Source: Pseudomonadota bacterium
GTDB lineage: Bacteria > Desulfobacterota > Desulfobacteria > Desulfobacterales > Desulfobacteraceae
Assembly (NCBI GenBank): GCA_018812385.1
Contig: JAHJDU010000238.1
Coordinates: 1 to 14,207, forward strand
Direction: 5' to 3'
DNA: 14,207 nucleotides
Numbering within the stretch: position 1 is the first letter of the stretch; every line of letters starts with the position of its first letter. Below, in pieces: positions 1-7,676 of the stretch. Position numbers and translations under genes: made by a program. The notes below the pieces were generated by a model. That model searched no databases and was not told the DNA's origin. It was given only the letters and a program-made list of their open reading frames with translations.

Positions 1-707
1 TCAATCTGGTATTTTTTTGCAGGGCCGTCATTGGCAGTGCGTTTGACAGGCACAAGCTTTCCAAACCTGGATTCTATTTTGTCTTGAATTTCCCGAGTTA
101 ATATCTGTTGTTGTTTTTCAACGGCTGAATCTCCCATGGGCATGTATTCAATAAATCGGATATGAAAGGGATGGTTTATTGTCAAGGCTGTCAGATCTTC
201 AATCTCGTCATCATTAATTCCCCTTAAAATGACAGTATTGATTTTTACAGGTGATATTCCCAGATCATGGGCGGAAAAAATAGAGTCCCTGACCTGCTGG
301 AATCTATCCCGGCCGGTTATCCTGGCAAATTTAACCGGGTCCAGGGTATCAAGACTGAAATTCAACCGTTTGATTCCAAGGGCGATGAGTTTTTTTATTT
401 TTTCTTGGGTCACCAATGACCCATTTGTGGTAATGGAAATGTCTTTAAGACTTTCAATGGCACACAAACGTTCCAGGAATGAAAAGATATCCTTTCTGAC
501 AAAAGGTTCTCCCCCGGTAATTCTGACCTTTGTTATACCAAGTTCACAGGCAAGCCTGGTAATTCTGAGGATCTCTTCATAGCTGGCAATCTTGTCATAC
601 GCAATCACAGAAAAGGGTGAAGATGGAACACAGTACAGGCATTTAAAATTACACCTGTCAGTGACGGATATGCGAAGATAATTAATGGGGCGGTTGCCGG
701 CAATCAT
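1..707 (-). CDS. moaA: GTP 3',8-cyclase MoaA, partial (C-terminus beyond left edge)
   Basis: Radical SAM enzyme that, with MoaC, turns GTP into cyclic pyranopterin monophosphate, the first step of molybdopterin synthesis; cytoplasmic. I translated about 235 residues from the ATG at 707. The radical-SAM cluster motif CxxxCxxC is C19, C23, C26, set in LRISVTDRCNFKCLYC, which is typical of MoaA. The SAM-binding TGGEP is at residues 64-68, and the last visible part contains the MoaA-like GPAKKY. The family is usually about 325-330 residues, so roughly the last 90 residues, including the second Fe-S cluster that binds GTP, lie outside the window. C26 is followed by VP where MP is usual. The start lies 3 nt after the cobA-hemD stop, and an AAGGG ribosome-binding site sits in that gene's last codons, so the two are probably co-translated. 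I considered other radical SAM enzymes of heme synthesis (AhbC/AhbD, NirJ), but the motifs fit MoaA better. Confidence 0.93.
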   Translation of the reverse strand, partial: MIAGNRPINYLRISVTDRCNFKCLYCVPSSPFSVIAYDKIASYEEILRITRLACELGITKVRITGGEPFVRKDIFSFLERLCAIESLKDISITTNGSLVTQEKIKKLIALGIKRLNFSLDTLDPVKFARITGRDRFQQVRDSIFSAHDLGISPVKINTVILRGINDDEIEDLTALTINHPFHIRFIEYMPMGDSAVEKQQQILTREIQDKIESRFGKLVPVKRTANDGPAKKYQI

Positions 708-710
708 TTT

Positions 711-2240
711 TTATTTCCCTTCATAGTATGCCAGCAATGAATTCACAAGTCCTTGAATGGTATACTCTTTTGCTTCAATGTCAGGTTCAATATCAAGAGA
801 TCTTGCTGTATCTGAGGTGATCGGCCCGATACTGGCTGTCACAACATTTTTTAACAATTTTTTGGCATCTTTTGATTCAAGCAGGGACATGAAATTGGAC
901 ACAGTGGAAGAACTGGTAAAGGTTATGGCATCAATTTCATTGTCGTCTAAAAGCGAGATAAGCTCCTTTTTCCCATCAGAATTGAGTTGGGTTTCATAGG
1001 CAACAACATCATCAACCTGAGCCCCCATTTTTGTCAATTCTTCAGGCAGAATGGTTCTGGCCTGCTTTGCCCTTGGCAGTAATATTTTTTTATCTTTTAT
1101 TTCAACGGTTGAAAATGCCTCAATCACACTTTCTGCTCTATAGGTTTTTGGCAGGATATCACTTAAAATGCCGTAACTTTTCAGCCGTTCCTTTGTCACA
1201 GGACCGATACATGCAAATTTAAGGTGTCCCAATACCCTCACGTCATGACCCATATCAAATAAGACATCAAAAAAGAACTTCACACCGTTGACACTGGTAA
1301 ACACAAGCCAGTCATAATCCGTTATATTTTCAATGGATTTTTTTAAAGGGGCTGTATCTTCAGGCGGAACGATTTGGATGGTGGGAATTTCAATGCATTG
1401 TGCTCCAAGTTTGGAGAGCTTTGACACAAGGTCACTTGCCTGGGCCCGGGCCCTGGTAATCACAATGCGTTTTCCAAATAAGGGTCTTTTATCAAACCAC
1501 GCCAGTTCTTCCCTTAAAGATACCACATGACCTATAACAATAATGGCCGGGGATTTGAGTTTGGCCTGTTTAACACGCTCAACGATTGTTTCAAGGGTTC
1601 CTGTGACGGTTTTTTGCCTGGCTGTGGTGCCCCATCTTACCAGGGCAATGGGGGTGTCTGATGGTTTGCCGTGTTTAATCAGATTCTTTACAATGTTTTC
1701 AAGATTTTTAACCCCCATTAAAAATACAAGGGTTGCATTGGATTTTGCATATACATCCCATTGCATACTGGTATCTTTTTTTGTGGGATCTTCATGACCG
1801 GTAATAAATGATACAAACGATGTATGGTCCCTGTGGGTTATAGGAATTCCTGCATAGGCAGGTGCGGCAATTGCCGAGGTAACACCTGGAACCACTTCAT
1901 AGGACACCCCATGGCTTAAAAGCATCTGGGCCTCTTCACCACCCCGACCGAATACAAATGGATCACCACCTTTCAGCCTGGCCACATCAAACCCCTGCTT
2001 GGCCTTGTCCACCAGCAACAGGTTGATTTTATCCTGGGAAAGGGTGTGGTCCCCGCCTTTTTTCCCCACATAAATAATCTGGGCATCGCTTCTGGCATAA
2101 TTAAGTAAAAAAGGAGATGCAAGATAATCATAAACCACAACATCTGCTGTTTCTATGCATTCTTTTGCCTTGATTGTTAAAAGGCCAGGATCACCCGGGC
2201 CTGCACCAATCAGATATACAGTGCCTGTTTTATCTGTCAT
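711..2240 (-). CDS. cobA-hemD: Uroporphyrinogen-III C-methyltransferase / uroporphyrinogen-III synthase fusion (CobA-HemD)
   Basis: A two-domain enzyme of 509 residues. Residues about 6-245 are an S-adenosylmethionine-dependent uroporphyrinogen-III methyltransferase: GAGPGDPGLLT at 12-22, RLKGGDPFVFGRGGEEA starting at 88, and GVTSAIAAPAYAGIPITHR at 119-137. Residues about 256-505 are uroporphyrinogen-III synthase, beginning GKRIVITRAR. Together they close hydroxymethylbilane to uroporphyrinogen III and methylate it to precorrin-2. That feeds siroheme and cobalamin, and heme by the siroheme-dependent route known in sulfate reducers; the same fusion is described in Desulfovibrio. The ATG lies inside the 3' end of hemC (11-nt overlap), so the product of HemC is passed to a protein made from the same message. 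A GGAG about 13 nt upstream is a rather distant ribosome-binding site, so translation probably depends on hemC. Domain order and both signatures are intact. Confidence 0.95.
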   Translation of the reverse strand: MTDKTGTVYLIGAGPGDPGLLTIKAKECIETADVVVYDYLASPFLLNYARSDAQIIYVGKKGGDHTLSQDKINLLLVDKAKQGFDVARLKGGDPFVFGRGGEEAQMLLSHGVSYEVVPGVTSAIAAPAYAGIPITHRDHTSFVSFITGHEDPTKKDTSMQWDVYAKSNATLVFLMGVKNLENIVKNLIKHGKPSDTPIALVRWGTTARQKTVTGTLETIVERVKQAKLKSPAIIVIGHVVSLREELAWFDKRPLFGKRIVITRARAQASDLVSKLSKLGAQCIEIPTIQIVPPEDTAPLKKSIENITDYDWLVFTSVNGVKFFFDVLFDMGHDVRVLGHLKFACIGPVTKERLKSYGILSDILPKTYRAESVIEAFSTVEIKDKKILLPRAKQARTILPEELTKMGAQVDDVVAYETQLNSDGKKELISLLDDNEIDAITFTSSSTVSNFMSLLESKDAKKLLKNVVTASIGPITSDTARSLDIEPDIEAKEYTIQGLVNSLLAYYEGK

Positions 2241-3162
2241 TTGAATTCAATTGCTCCAATATTTTTCTTCCGCCTTTTTCAAGGACCTGGTCGGCAAGAG
2301 CCTTACCAGAATGTTCCACCTTATTGATTGAGGAAATAATTTGCTCTTTAATTAATTTTTTGCCGTTTTCTGAGGCAACAACGGCTGTCAGTATCACTTT
2401 GCCGCCTTGAATTTTTCCAAAACAGGCCACTGGAATATGGCAGGAACCTTCTATCTGTTTTAAAAATGCACGCTCGCCTGTTACACAGATCCGAGTGTCA
2501 TGATGATCCAGCTTTTTCATAATCGCTGCAATATCCCTGTCATTTTTTCTTGTCTCAATGCAAAGAGCGCCCTGTCCCACTGCTGGAATCATGATAGTTT
2601 CATCCAGGTATTCTGTGATTTCGCTATCCTGTCCCAGACGGCGAAGGCCTGCTGCAGCAAGCACAATGGCATCATAGTCCCCGGCTTTGAGTTTTTTAAT
2701 TCTGGTATCCAGGTTGCCCCGGATTGATTCAATTTCTACATCCGGCCGGATATGTTTGATCTGGGAGGCACGCCTGAGACTTGAAGTGCCGATTTTTGCC
2801 CCTTTTTTATAATCGGCTAACAGGCTATTGTCCTTTGAAATGAGAACGTCAAAGGGGTTTTCTCTTTCTGGGATGGCGCCAATGATAAGGCCACAAGGCA
2901 GCTCTCCTGGCATATCCTTCATGCTGTGGACAGCAAGATCAATATCATTGTTTAAAAGTGCTGTTTCGATTTCCTTGACAAACAGCCCTTTGCCCCCCAC
3001 CATGGCAAGGGGCCGATCCGTGATCATATCTCCGGTTGTTTTGATGATCTTTAATTCAACAATAAGATCAGGGAAAAGATGCTCAATCTCAGATTTGATA
3101 AAATTAGCCTGCCATAAAGCCAGTTGGCTTCCTCTGGTACCGATGCATATGTTTTTTTTCAT
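2230..3162 (-). CDS. hemC: Hydroxymethylbilane synthase (porphobilinogen deaminase)
   Basis: Joins four porphobilinogen molecules into hydroxymethylbilane; cytoplasmic. The protein has 310 residues, the usual length. It starts with the family motif IGTRGSQLALWQA (7-19). It carries the catalytic aspartate D83 in HSMKDMPGE, the substrate-binding arginines in GTSSLRR (125-131) and RGNLDTR (148-154), and the cofactor-attaching cysteine C241 in EGSCHIPVA, which corresponds to E. coli C242. The ATG is 6 nt after the stop of the FmdB-like gene, and the 3' end overlaps cobA-hemD by 11 nt. It is therefore the second gene of a probable fmdB-hemC-cobA/hemD-moaA unit. hemA and hemB, the usual partners, are not in the window. 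Confidence 0.97.
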   Translation of the reverse strand: MKKNICIGTRGSQLALWQANFIKSEIEHLFPDLIVELKIIKTTGDMITDRPLAMVGGKGLFVKEIETALLNNDIDLAVHSMKDMPGELPCGLIIGAIPERENPFDVLISKDNSLLADYKKGAKIGTSSLRRASQIKHIRPDVEIESIRGNLDTRIKKLKAGDYDAIVLAAAGLRRLGQDSEITEYLDETIMIPAVGQGALCIETRKNDRDIAAIMKKLDHHDTRICVTGERAFLKQIEGSCHIPVACFGKIQGGKVILTAVVASENGKKLIKEQIISSINKVEHSGKALADQVLEKGGRKILEQLNSNDR

Positions 3163-3168
3163 GAAATT

Positions 3169-3408
3169 TTATCCATTCCCGCAGGAAGAACAATTGGAAG
3201 AGGAACAGCTGCCGCAGGCAGATGAACCAGCTGATTTAACCGTTGTCTCACCTCCAGGGCCGGATGATTTTGATATAAACCCGCAGGCAGACATCAGCCG
3301 TGACAGATCCTGGCTGTTGCAAGAAGGACATTCAGGTGTTGAACCACCCATAACCAGGGTTTCAAATTTTTTATCACAAGCTTTGCATTTATATTCATAG
3401 ATTGGCAT
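3169..3408 (-). CDS. FmdB-family zinc-ribbon protein with cysteine/serine-rich tail
   Basis: Small protein of 79 residues. It begins MPIYEYKC, the hallmark of the FmdB/CxxC_CxxC_SSSS family, with a zinc ribbon formed by C8/C11 and C27/C30. A glycine/serine-rich linker (about 46-63) leads to a second cysteine group, C65/C68 and C73/C76, separated only by serine, asparagine and glycine. This tail could hold a second metal. Family members are called putative regulators from one link to formamidase expression, but their molecular role is unknown. The start is supported by GAGG 7 nt upstream and by a strong sigma70-like promoter just before it. It is the first gene of the tetrapyrrole unit, 6 nt from hemC, a position that would suit a metal- or redox-responsive helper. 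That role is inference from position only. Confidence 0.9.
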   Translation of the reverse strand: MPIYEYKCKACDKKFETLVMGGSTPECPSCNSQDLSRLMSACGFISKSSGPGGETTVKSAGSSACGSCSSSNCSSCGNG

Positions 3409-3447
3409 TTAATGACCTCATCTTTATTTTATTTATTTGAACTCGTT

Positions 3448-3476
3448 AATATAAGGATTTAATTGAAGATTTTCAA
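3448..3476 (-). promoter_or_regulatory. Sigma70-like promoter for the fmdB-hemC-cobA/hemD-moaA unit
   Basis: On the minus strand TTGAAA (3476-3471) and TATATT (3453-3448) are separated by 17 nt. Each hexamer matches the consensus at 5 of 6 positions. Predicted transcription start is near 3441, leaving a leader of about 33 nt before the ATG at 3408. It lies in the 80-bp gap after the upstream gene's stop. I saw no intrinsic terminator there, so readthrough from upstream remains possible. Confidence 0.6.
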
Positions 3477-3488
3477 GGCTGTATTTTT

Positions 3489-4433
3489 TCAGAGAGATTC
3501 AATCACACCTGCGGCAATAAGAGGGATCAGGATTTCATGGTGTCCGACAATGCTGAAACCTTTGCCTTTACCAAGGGTAGGGCGGTTTACCACATTGGTC
3601 ATGGGCCGGTAATGACGGATGAAATCAAGATTGACCGTTGTGAAATCATCAAGCCTGTGGCCCAGGTTTCTGACCAGGGAGATGGCTTTTAGAAAGACTT
3701 CAGGCATGATGACGGCAGAGCCGGCATTAATAAATACCCCTTTTTCTAAATTACTAATATTTGAGGCAAACCATTTGAAATCATAATGGGATGCCGCCCC
3801 ACAGGCGGCAGCATCAAAATCAGGGTGCATGTGGATGATATCTGTGCCAATGGCCACATGAACGGTTACAGGGATATCAAGGGCAGCGCCTGATGCTGTT
3901 AAACTTAAATCTTTAAACTCAAGGTTTTCTTTAAGTATCATGTTCCCAACAGCCCTTCCCAGTCCCATGGATTGGATTTTTGCATTTTTAATGGCCTGGT
4001 TGAGAAAACTTGATGTTTCTTTTGCCATGCCAAAGCTGCCGTTACCAAGGGACTGGGCCACATCTTCCGAGGTTCTTCCCATCATGGCGGTTTCAAGGTC
4101 ATGGATAATGCCGGATCCGTTCATGGAGATCATGGTAAACACATTTTTTTTCATCAGATCAATGATAATCGGAGACATCCCTGTTTTTATGACATGGCCG
4201 CCCATGGCAAAACAGACCTGTTTCTTGGTTTTTGCAGCAAGGCTGATGGCTTTTATAACGTATCGAAGATCATTGCCTGCCAGGATTGATGGCAGGGTGT
4301 TAAGAAAAGCTGAAAACAGTTGGCCTTTTTTCCATGGCGTTGAAAAGTCTTTACAATCAACTTTGCTTATTCTGTCCTTTATGGAATAGGTTTTAAGCCT
4401 GCTGTAATCCAGGTGTTTAAATGAATCACTCAT
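3489..4433 (-). CDS. Conserved protein of unknown function, faintly deoxyhypusine-synthase-like
   Basis: I do not firmly recognise this 314-residue protein. No signal peptide or membrane segment is evident, so it is probably cytoplasmic. Several blocks look conserved and enzyme-like: AMGGHVIKTGMSP (76-88), MNGSGIIHDLETAMMGRTSEDV (from 104), NGSFGMA (131-137), IGTDIIHMHPDFDAAACGAASHYD (from 195), FINAGSAVIMPEVFLKA (234-250) and DFIRHYRPMTNVVNRPT (270-286). The arrangement of small-residue-rich nucleotide-binding-type loops recalls the deoxyhypusine synthase fold. I see no lysine where the catalytic lysine of true deoxyhypusine synthase would be expected, and bacteria lack the eIF5A substrate. 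It is more likely an NAD-type or sugar-linked enzyme of unknown reaction. Its ATG overlaps the end of gmhA by 8 nt, with an AAGGA ribosome-binding site inside gmhA, so it is translationally coupled and may act on or control the same sugar pathway. Confidence 0.85.
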   Translation of the reverse strand: MSDSFKHLDYSRLKTYSIKDRISKVDCKDFSTPWKKGQLFSAFLNTLPSILAGNDLRYVIKAISLAAKTKKQVCFAMGGHVIKTGMSPIIIDLMKKNVFTMISMNGSGIIHDLETAMMGRTSEDVAQSLGNGSFGMAKETSSFLNQAIKNAKIQSMGLGRAVGNMILKENLEFKDLSLTASGAALDIPVTVHVAIGTDIIHMHPDFDAAACGAASHYDFKWFASNISNLEKGVFINAGSAVIMPEVFLKAISLVRNLGHRLDDFTTVNLDFIRHYRPMTNVVNRPTLGKGKGFSIVGHHEILIPLIAAGVIESL

Positions 4434-4995
4434 TGAAAAGAATCCTTTCTGTCAGGTCACATAAGATGTGAGCCAGCAGGATATGAACTTCCTGTATTCT
4501 TGCTGTTGTGTCTGAATCAACGCAAAAGGGGATATCACTTAAGGCTTTTAATTTGCCCTTATTCCCTGAGAAACCAATAATGGAAAGGCCGATGTCCTTT
4601 GCTTCTTCTACTGCTTTTATAACGTTGGGAGAATTGCCGGAAGTTGAGATACCAAGGGCAATATCTCCTTTGTTCCCCAGCGCCTGGATTTGTTTGAAAA
4701 ATATATCTTCAAAGGCATAATCATTGCCGATACTTGTGATAATGGATGTGTCAGTGGTAAGCGCAATTGCTGGCAGCGGTTTTCTTTCTATCTGGAACCG
4801 GTTGACAAATTCAGCGGCAATATGCTGGCAATCTGCCGCACTGCCTCCATTTCCAAATAAAAGTATTTTCCTGCCTTTTTTAAAGGCCAGGGCCATCATG
4901 GCAGCACAGGATTCTATTTTTTCAATATGGTTTGCAAAAAATATTTTTTTTGCAGTGATACTGTCTTCAACCGATTGTTGAATAAGGTTTTTCAT
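4426..4995 (-). CDS. gmhA: D-sedoheptulose 7-phosphate isomerase (phosphoheptose isomerase), SIS domain
   Basis: Converts sedoheptulose 7-phosphate to D-glycero-D-manno-heptose 7-phosphate, the first step in making heptose for the lipopolysaccharide core. The 189-residue protein is one SIS domain of normal GmhA length (about 190). It has the phosphosugar loop FGNGGSAADCQH (47-58) and the serine-rich loop GISTSGNSPNV (115-125). The metal/catalytic residues match E. coli spacing: H58 and E62 (E. coli H61, E65), Q168 and H176 (E. coli Q172, H180). The start at 4995 lies 24 nt after the TPR gene stop and has only a weak AAAGAA ribosome-binding site. The related DiaA replication factor and other SIS isomerases are possible alternatives, but the intact metal ligands favour GmhA. 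No other heptose gene (rfaE/hldE, gmhB) is in the window. Confidence 0.9.
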   Translation of the reverse strand: MKNLIQQSVEDSITAKKIFFANHIEKIESCAAMMALAFKKGRKILLFGNGGSAADCQHIAAEFVNRFQIERKPLPAIALTTDTSIITSIGNDYAFEDIFFKQIQALGNKGDIALGISTSGNSPNVIKAVEEAKDIGLSIIGFSGNKGKLKALSDIPFCVDSDTTARIQEVHILLAHILCDLTERILFNE

Positions 4996-5019
4996 AATTT
5001 ATTGTTTCTTTCAATCTGT

Positions 5020-6246
5020 TTAACGATGCTGTTTTAATTTTTCTTGAGGGGGAAGACAGGCATCTTTTATTTTTTTCTGGATGGTTTCCAACCTTTTTTT
5101 GAATTGTTTATTGTCAGGTTCAATGGTAATACTTTTTTGTGCAAGGGTAAGGGCAATGGTCAGGTTTCTTCCCTGAAGTTCAAGGGATTTTGCATATCCA
5201 GACAAAGAGGCGGCATCACTGGGATTCAGCTTGATGGCAGTATTAAATTCCCGGCCAGCTTTTTCAGGCAGATTTTTCTCCAGATAAATTTCACCTTTCA
5301 TTCGGAAAGTCAGTCCTGATTTCGGGTTTATCCGGCTTGCCTTTTCAAGGTGGGTTAAGGCCTGGTCATGATGCTTTTTTTTAATCAGCAAATTCCCGAG
5401 TAAAAGCTCGACTTCAAAAACAGACAGTTCACTGCCCTGGGCTTTTTGCAAATAAAGGATGGCCTTGTCTATATCTCCTTCAATTTGATAAAGAAGTCCA
5501 ATATTGTAAATCACGATTAGTTCATCCGGATTTATCTTTATGGCCTTTTCAAATTCAAGTTTTGCCATGGTAAGCTTTCCCATGACACCGAAACACACCC
5601 CGAGGCTGTTTATCAGGTTAATGTTATCTGGTTCGATTTCAAGCCCTTTTTGATATTCTTTTGTCGCCATTTCGCATTTATCCAGCTGATAAAGCCGATC
5701 GCCACTGATATTCAGCGATGTGGCATCAAAAGGAACCATGCTGTAAGGTCCGAAAAAAGCAGCATGGTCGGCGGCTTTGATGGCGTTGGCAAGGGTTTGT
5801 GATTTTGAAAAATCATGAAAAGGGAAGGTTGCAACCCCAATAAGAATATCTGTTTTAAGCTCTTTTGATAGTTTGTCTTTTAAAGATACAATCAGTTGAG
5901 ATGCTTTTTTTTCATTTTTATAGCCCCAGAATGCCAGAGCAAATAAATCTTTGCTTAAGTTCTCCCAGATGCCTTTTTTATGATCCAGAAATGAGTTAAA
6001 GGCAACTTCAAATGTATCTTTAGTTGTTTCCAGGATGCTGTCAGGCGGTGATGAGATTTGAATCGCGGCAATAAAGAATTTTCCCCCTGGGATTTTTGTT
6101 TCTGACAGCCTTTTTTCAAAGGCGTTAAGCTCGTCTGTTTTTTTCAGAAGAAGATCTCCAAAAAAGGTTTTCGGCGGCTTGATCTTGGAATCATCAGAAT
6201 CGGTTTTCAGAAAATTAATTTCTTTTGAAGAGAATTTAGGGGTCAT
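5020..6246 (-). CDS. Degenerate GGDEF-like domain fused to TPR repeats
   Basis: A soluble 408-residue protein. Residues about 55-175 resemble the later half of a GGDEF/nucleotide-cyclase fold: the block DILIGVATFP...LANAIKAADHAAFFG (133-166) matches the SIGVA...LLxxADxALYxAK end of diguanylate cyclases. The strand-turn where GGDEF should lie reads DLFALAFWGY (100-109), so the catalytic glycines and acids are gone. Residues about 181-385 form five to six TPR repeats with typical spacing (for example YQKGLEIEPDN, FEKAIKINPDE, FNTAIKLNPSD), ending in a basic tail. It should not make c-di-GMP; it could bind a nucleotide or serve as a protein scaffold. Its ATG overlaps the selA stop as ATGA, so it is translationally coupled to selenocysteine synthesis. 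The TPR assignment is sure. The degenerate GGDEF reading is a pattern match by eye. Confidence 0.87.
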   Translation of the reverse strand: MTPKFSSKEINFLKTDSDDSKIKPPKTFFGDLLLKKTDELNAFEKRLSETKIPGGKFFIAAIQISSPPDSILETTKDTFEVAFNSFLDHKKGIWENLSKDLFALAFWGYKNEKKASQLIVSLKDKLSKELKTDILIGVATFPFHDFSKSQTLANAIKAADHAAFFGPYSMVPFDATSLNISGDRLYQLDKCEMATKEYQKGLEIEPDNINLINSLGVCFGVMGKLTMAKLEFEKAIKINPDELIVIYNIGLLYQIEGDIDKAILYLQKAQGSELSVFEVELLLGNLLIKKKHHDQALTHLEKASRINPKSGLTFRMKGEIYLEKNLPEKAGREFNTAIKLNPSDAASLSGYAKSLELQGRNLTIALTLAQKSITIEPDNKQFKKRLETIQKKIKDACLPPQEKLKQHR

Positions 6247-7649
6247 TTTTTTACCAGTATTTTGGCTAAAGTTGATGAAATAACGGTCTCCTGGCCGTCT
6301 TGAATTGTTCTTGGATCTATAATATATTTATTATCTTCTATCCTGCCGATAATGGATGGTGTTGAAAGGCGCATGCGCATTTCAAGTTTGGATACTGATA
6401 TATTTTTCGGTTTAATGGTGATGCACTGGGTCGCAAGGTTCAGTTCTGGAAAAGATCCACCTCCCGGTCTTGAATTCAGATGGGCAACCTCAATATCCGC
6501 CAGATCGCCCAGGGCCTCCTTAATGATTTTGAATAACACGTCGCTTTTTTTACAAATATCTTTAAAGGGAATGGTCAACATTCTTAAGGTGGGTATTTTC
6601 TGGATGGCAGTATCCTCATCCCTGTAGAGTTTTAATGTGGATTCAAGGGCTGCTAGGGTCAGCTTGTCAATCCGCAAGGCCCGGGTTAGAGGATTTTTTT
6701 TGATTAGATCAATGGTCTTTTTTTGTCCGACAATGATGCCGGCCTGGGGCCCTCCTAATAGCTTATCTCCGCTGAAGGTGATAATGTCTGCGCCCGTGCG
6801 GACCGAATCGGCAATAGTGGGTTCTAAAGGCAGACCATATTTTGAGAAGTCAATTAAAGTTCCTGATCCAAGGTCTTCCATGACCGGTATATTCTTATCT
6901 TTGCCCAGCAGTACCAGGTCTTTTAAATCAACACTGGCAGTAAAACCTTCAATTTTATAATTACTGGCATGAACTTTTAAAAAAAGGCCTGTGCTATCAG
7001 ACACGGCATCTGCGTAATCTCTTAAATGGGTCCGGTTTGTAGTTCCGACTTCCTTTAAGATGCATCCGCTTTTTGTCATCACATCCGGCACCCTGAATGA
7101 TCCGCCAATTTCAACAAGCTCGCCCCTGGATACCACTACCTGTCTGTCCTTGGCAATGGTGTTCAACGCCAATAATACAGCCCCGGCATTATTGTTTACA
7201 ACTATGGCACTTTGAGCGCCAGTCAGTTCACAGATCAGATCATCCACTGCTTCATACCGGATCCCTCTTTTACCGGTTTCAATTTTTAATTCAAGGTTGG
7301 AATAGGATTGGGCAATAGTTCTTATGTTATTCAAGGCATCTTCACATAAAAGCGACCGGCCAAGGTTTGTATGGAGCACCACACCGGTTGCATTGATGAC
7401 AGGGACAAGTCTGGGCCTGACCTTTTCTTTGGCAAGGATGTTTGCCGCAAGCAGGATGGTGTCATGGTCTGTGCTGGTTTCAATATCTGCCAGGATATCC
7501 TGCCTTATATGATCAAGGGTTTTTCTTAAGGCATCAAGTATTACGCTCCTGGGGATGCCGATAAATCGATCATCCTTTTTGGCAAGATCCAGAAGATGAT
7601 CAACACCTGGCAGGTGTTTAAGACTGTTATGCTTGTCCAAAGGGGCCAT
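6243..7649 (-). CDS. selA: L-seryl-tRNA(Sec) selenium transferase
   Basis: PLP-dependent enzyme that converts seryl-tRNA(Sec) to selenocysteinyl-tRNA(Sec) with selenophosphate; a large cytoplasmic oligomer. The 468 residues match the usual length. Recognisable blocks are VINATGVVLHTNLGRSLL (84-101), EAVDDLICELTGAQSAIVVNNNAGAVLLAL (133-162), VSRGELVEIGGSFRVPDVM (173-191) and VGTTNRTH (201-208). The PLP lysine is K296 in TFSGDKLLGGPQAG (E. coli K295). The start has an AAGG ribosome-binding site about 5 nt upstream. The organism is therefore expected to make selenoproteins and to carry selB, selC and selD, none of which is here. The gene is followed, with a 4-nt overlap, by the TPR protein. Its own stop is TGA. 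Confidence 0.97.
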   Translation of the reverse strand: MAPLDKHNSLKHLPGVDHLLDLAKKDDRFIGIPRSVILDALRKTLDHIRQDILADIETSTDHDTILLAANILAKEKVRPRLVPVINATGVVLHTNLGRSLLCEDALNNIRTIAQSYSNLELKIETGKRGIRYEAVDDLICELTGAQSAIVVNNNAGAVLLALNTIAKDRQVVVSRGELVEIGGSFRVPDVMTKSGCILKEVGTTNRTHLRDYADAVSDSTGLFLKVHASNYKIEGFTASVDLKDLVLLGKDKNIPVMEDLGSGTLIDFSKYGLPLEPTIADSVRTGADIITFSGDKLLGGPQAGIIVGQKKTIDLIKKNPLTRALRIDKLTLAALESTLKLYRDEDTAIQKIPTLRMLTIPFKDICKKSDVLFKIIKEALGDLADIEVAHLNSRPGGGSFPELNLATQCITIKPKNISVSKLEMRMRLSTPSIIGRIEDNKYIIDPRTIQDGQETVISSTLAKILVKK

Positions 7650-7676
7650 TTTTACCTTTTTATTAAAAAATAGTAC

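Noticed and set aside
1..707. Assignment of the left-end radical SAM gene to heme synthesis (AhbC/AhbD/NirJ) because of its heme neighbours.
   Set aside because: The sequence around the cysteines, TGGEP region and GPAKKY fits MoaA; neighbour genes alone are not enough.
2828..3400. Plus-strand open frame of 190 codons opposite hemC and fmdB.
   Set aside because: It is antisense to two clearly recognisable genes and shows no domain or sensible start region; it is a shadow frame.
3940..4389. Plus-strand open frame of 149 codons opposite the unrecognised conserved gene.
   Set aside because: The minus-strand frame has ordered conserved motifs and a coupled start; the plus-strand product has no recognisable pattern.
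6243..6245. TGA at the end of selA considered as a possible selenocysteine codon.
   Set aside because: SelA already has normal length there, and the TGA overlaps the next gene's ATG in a standard coupling arrangement.
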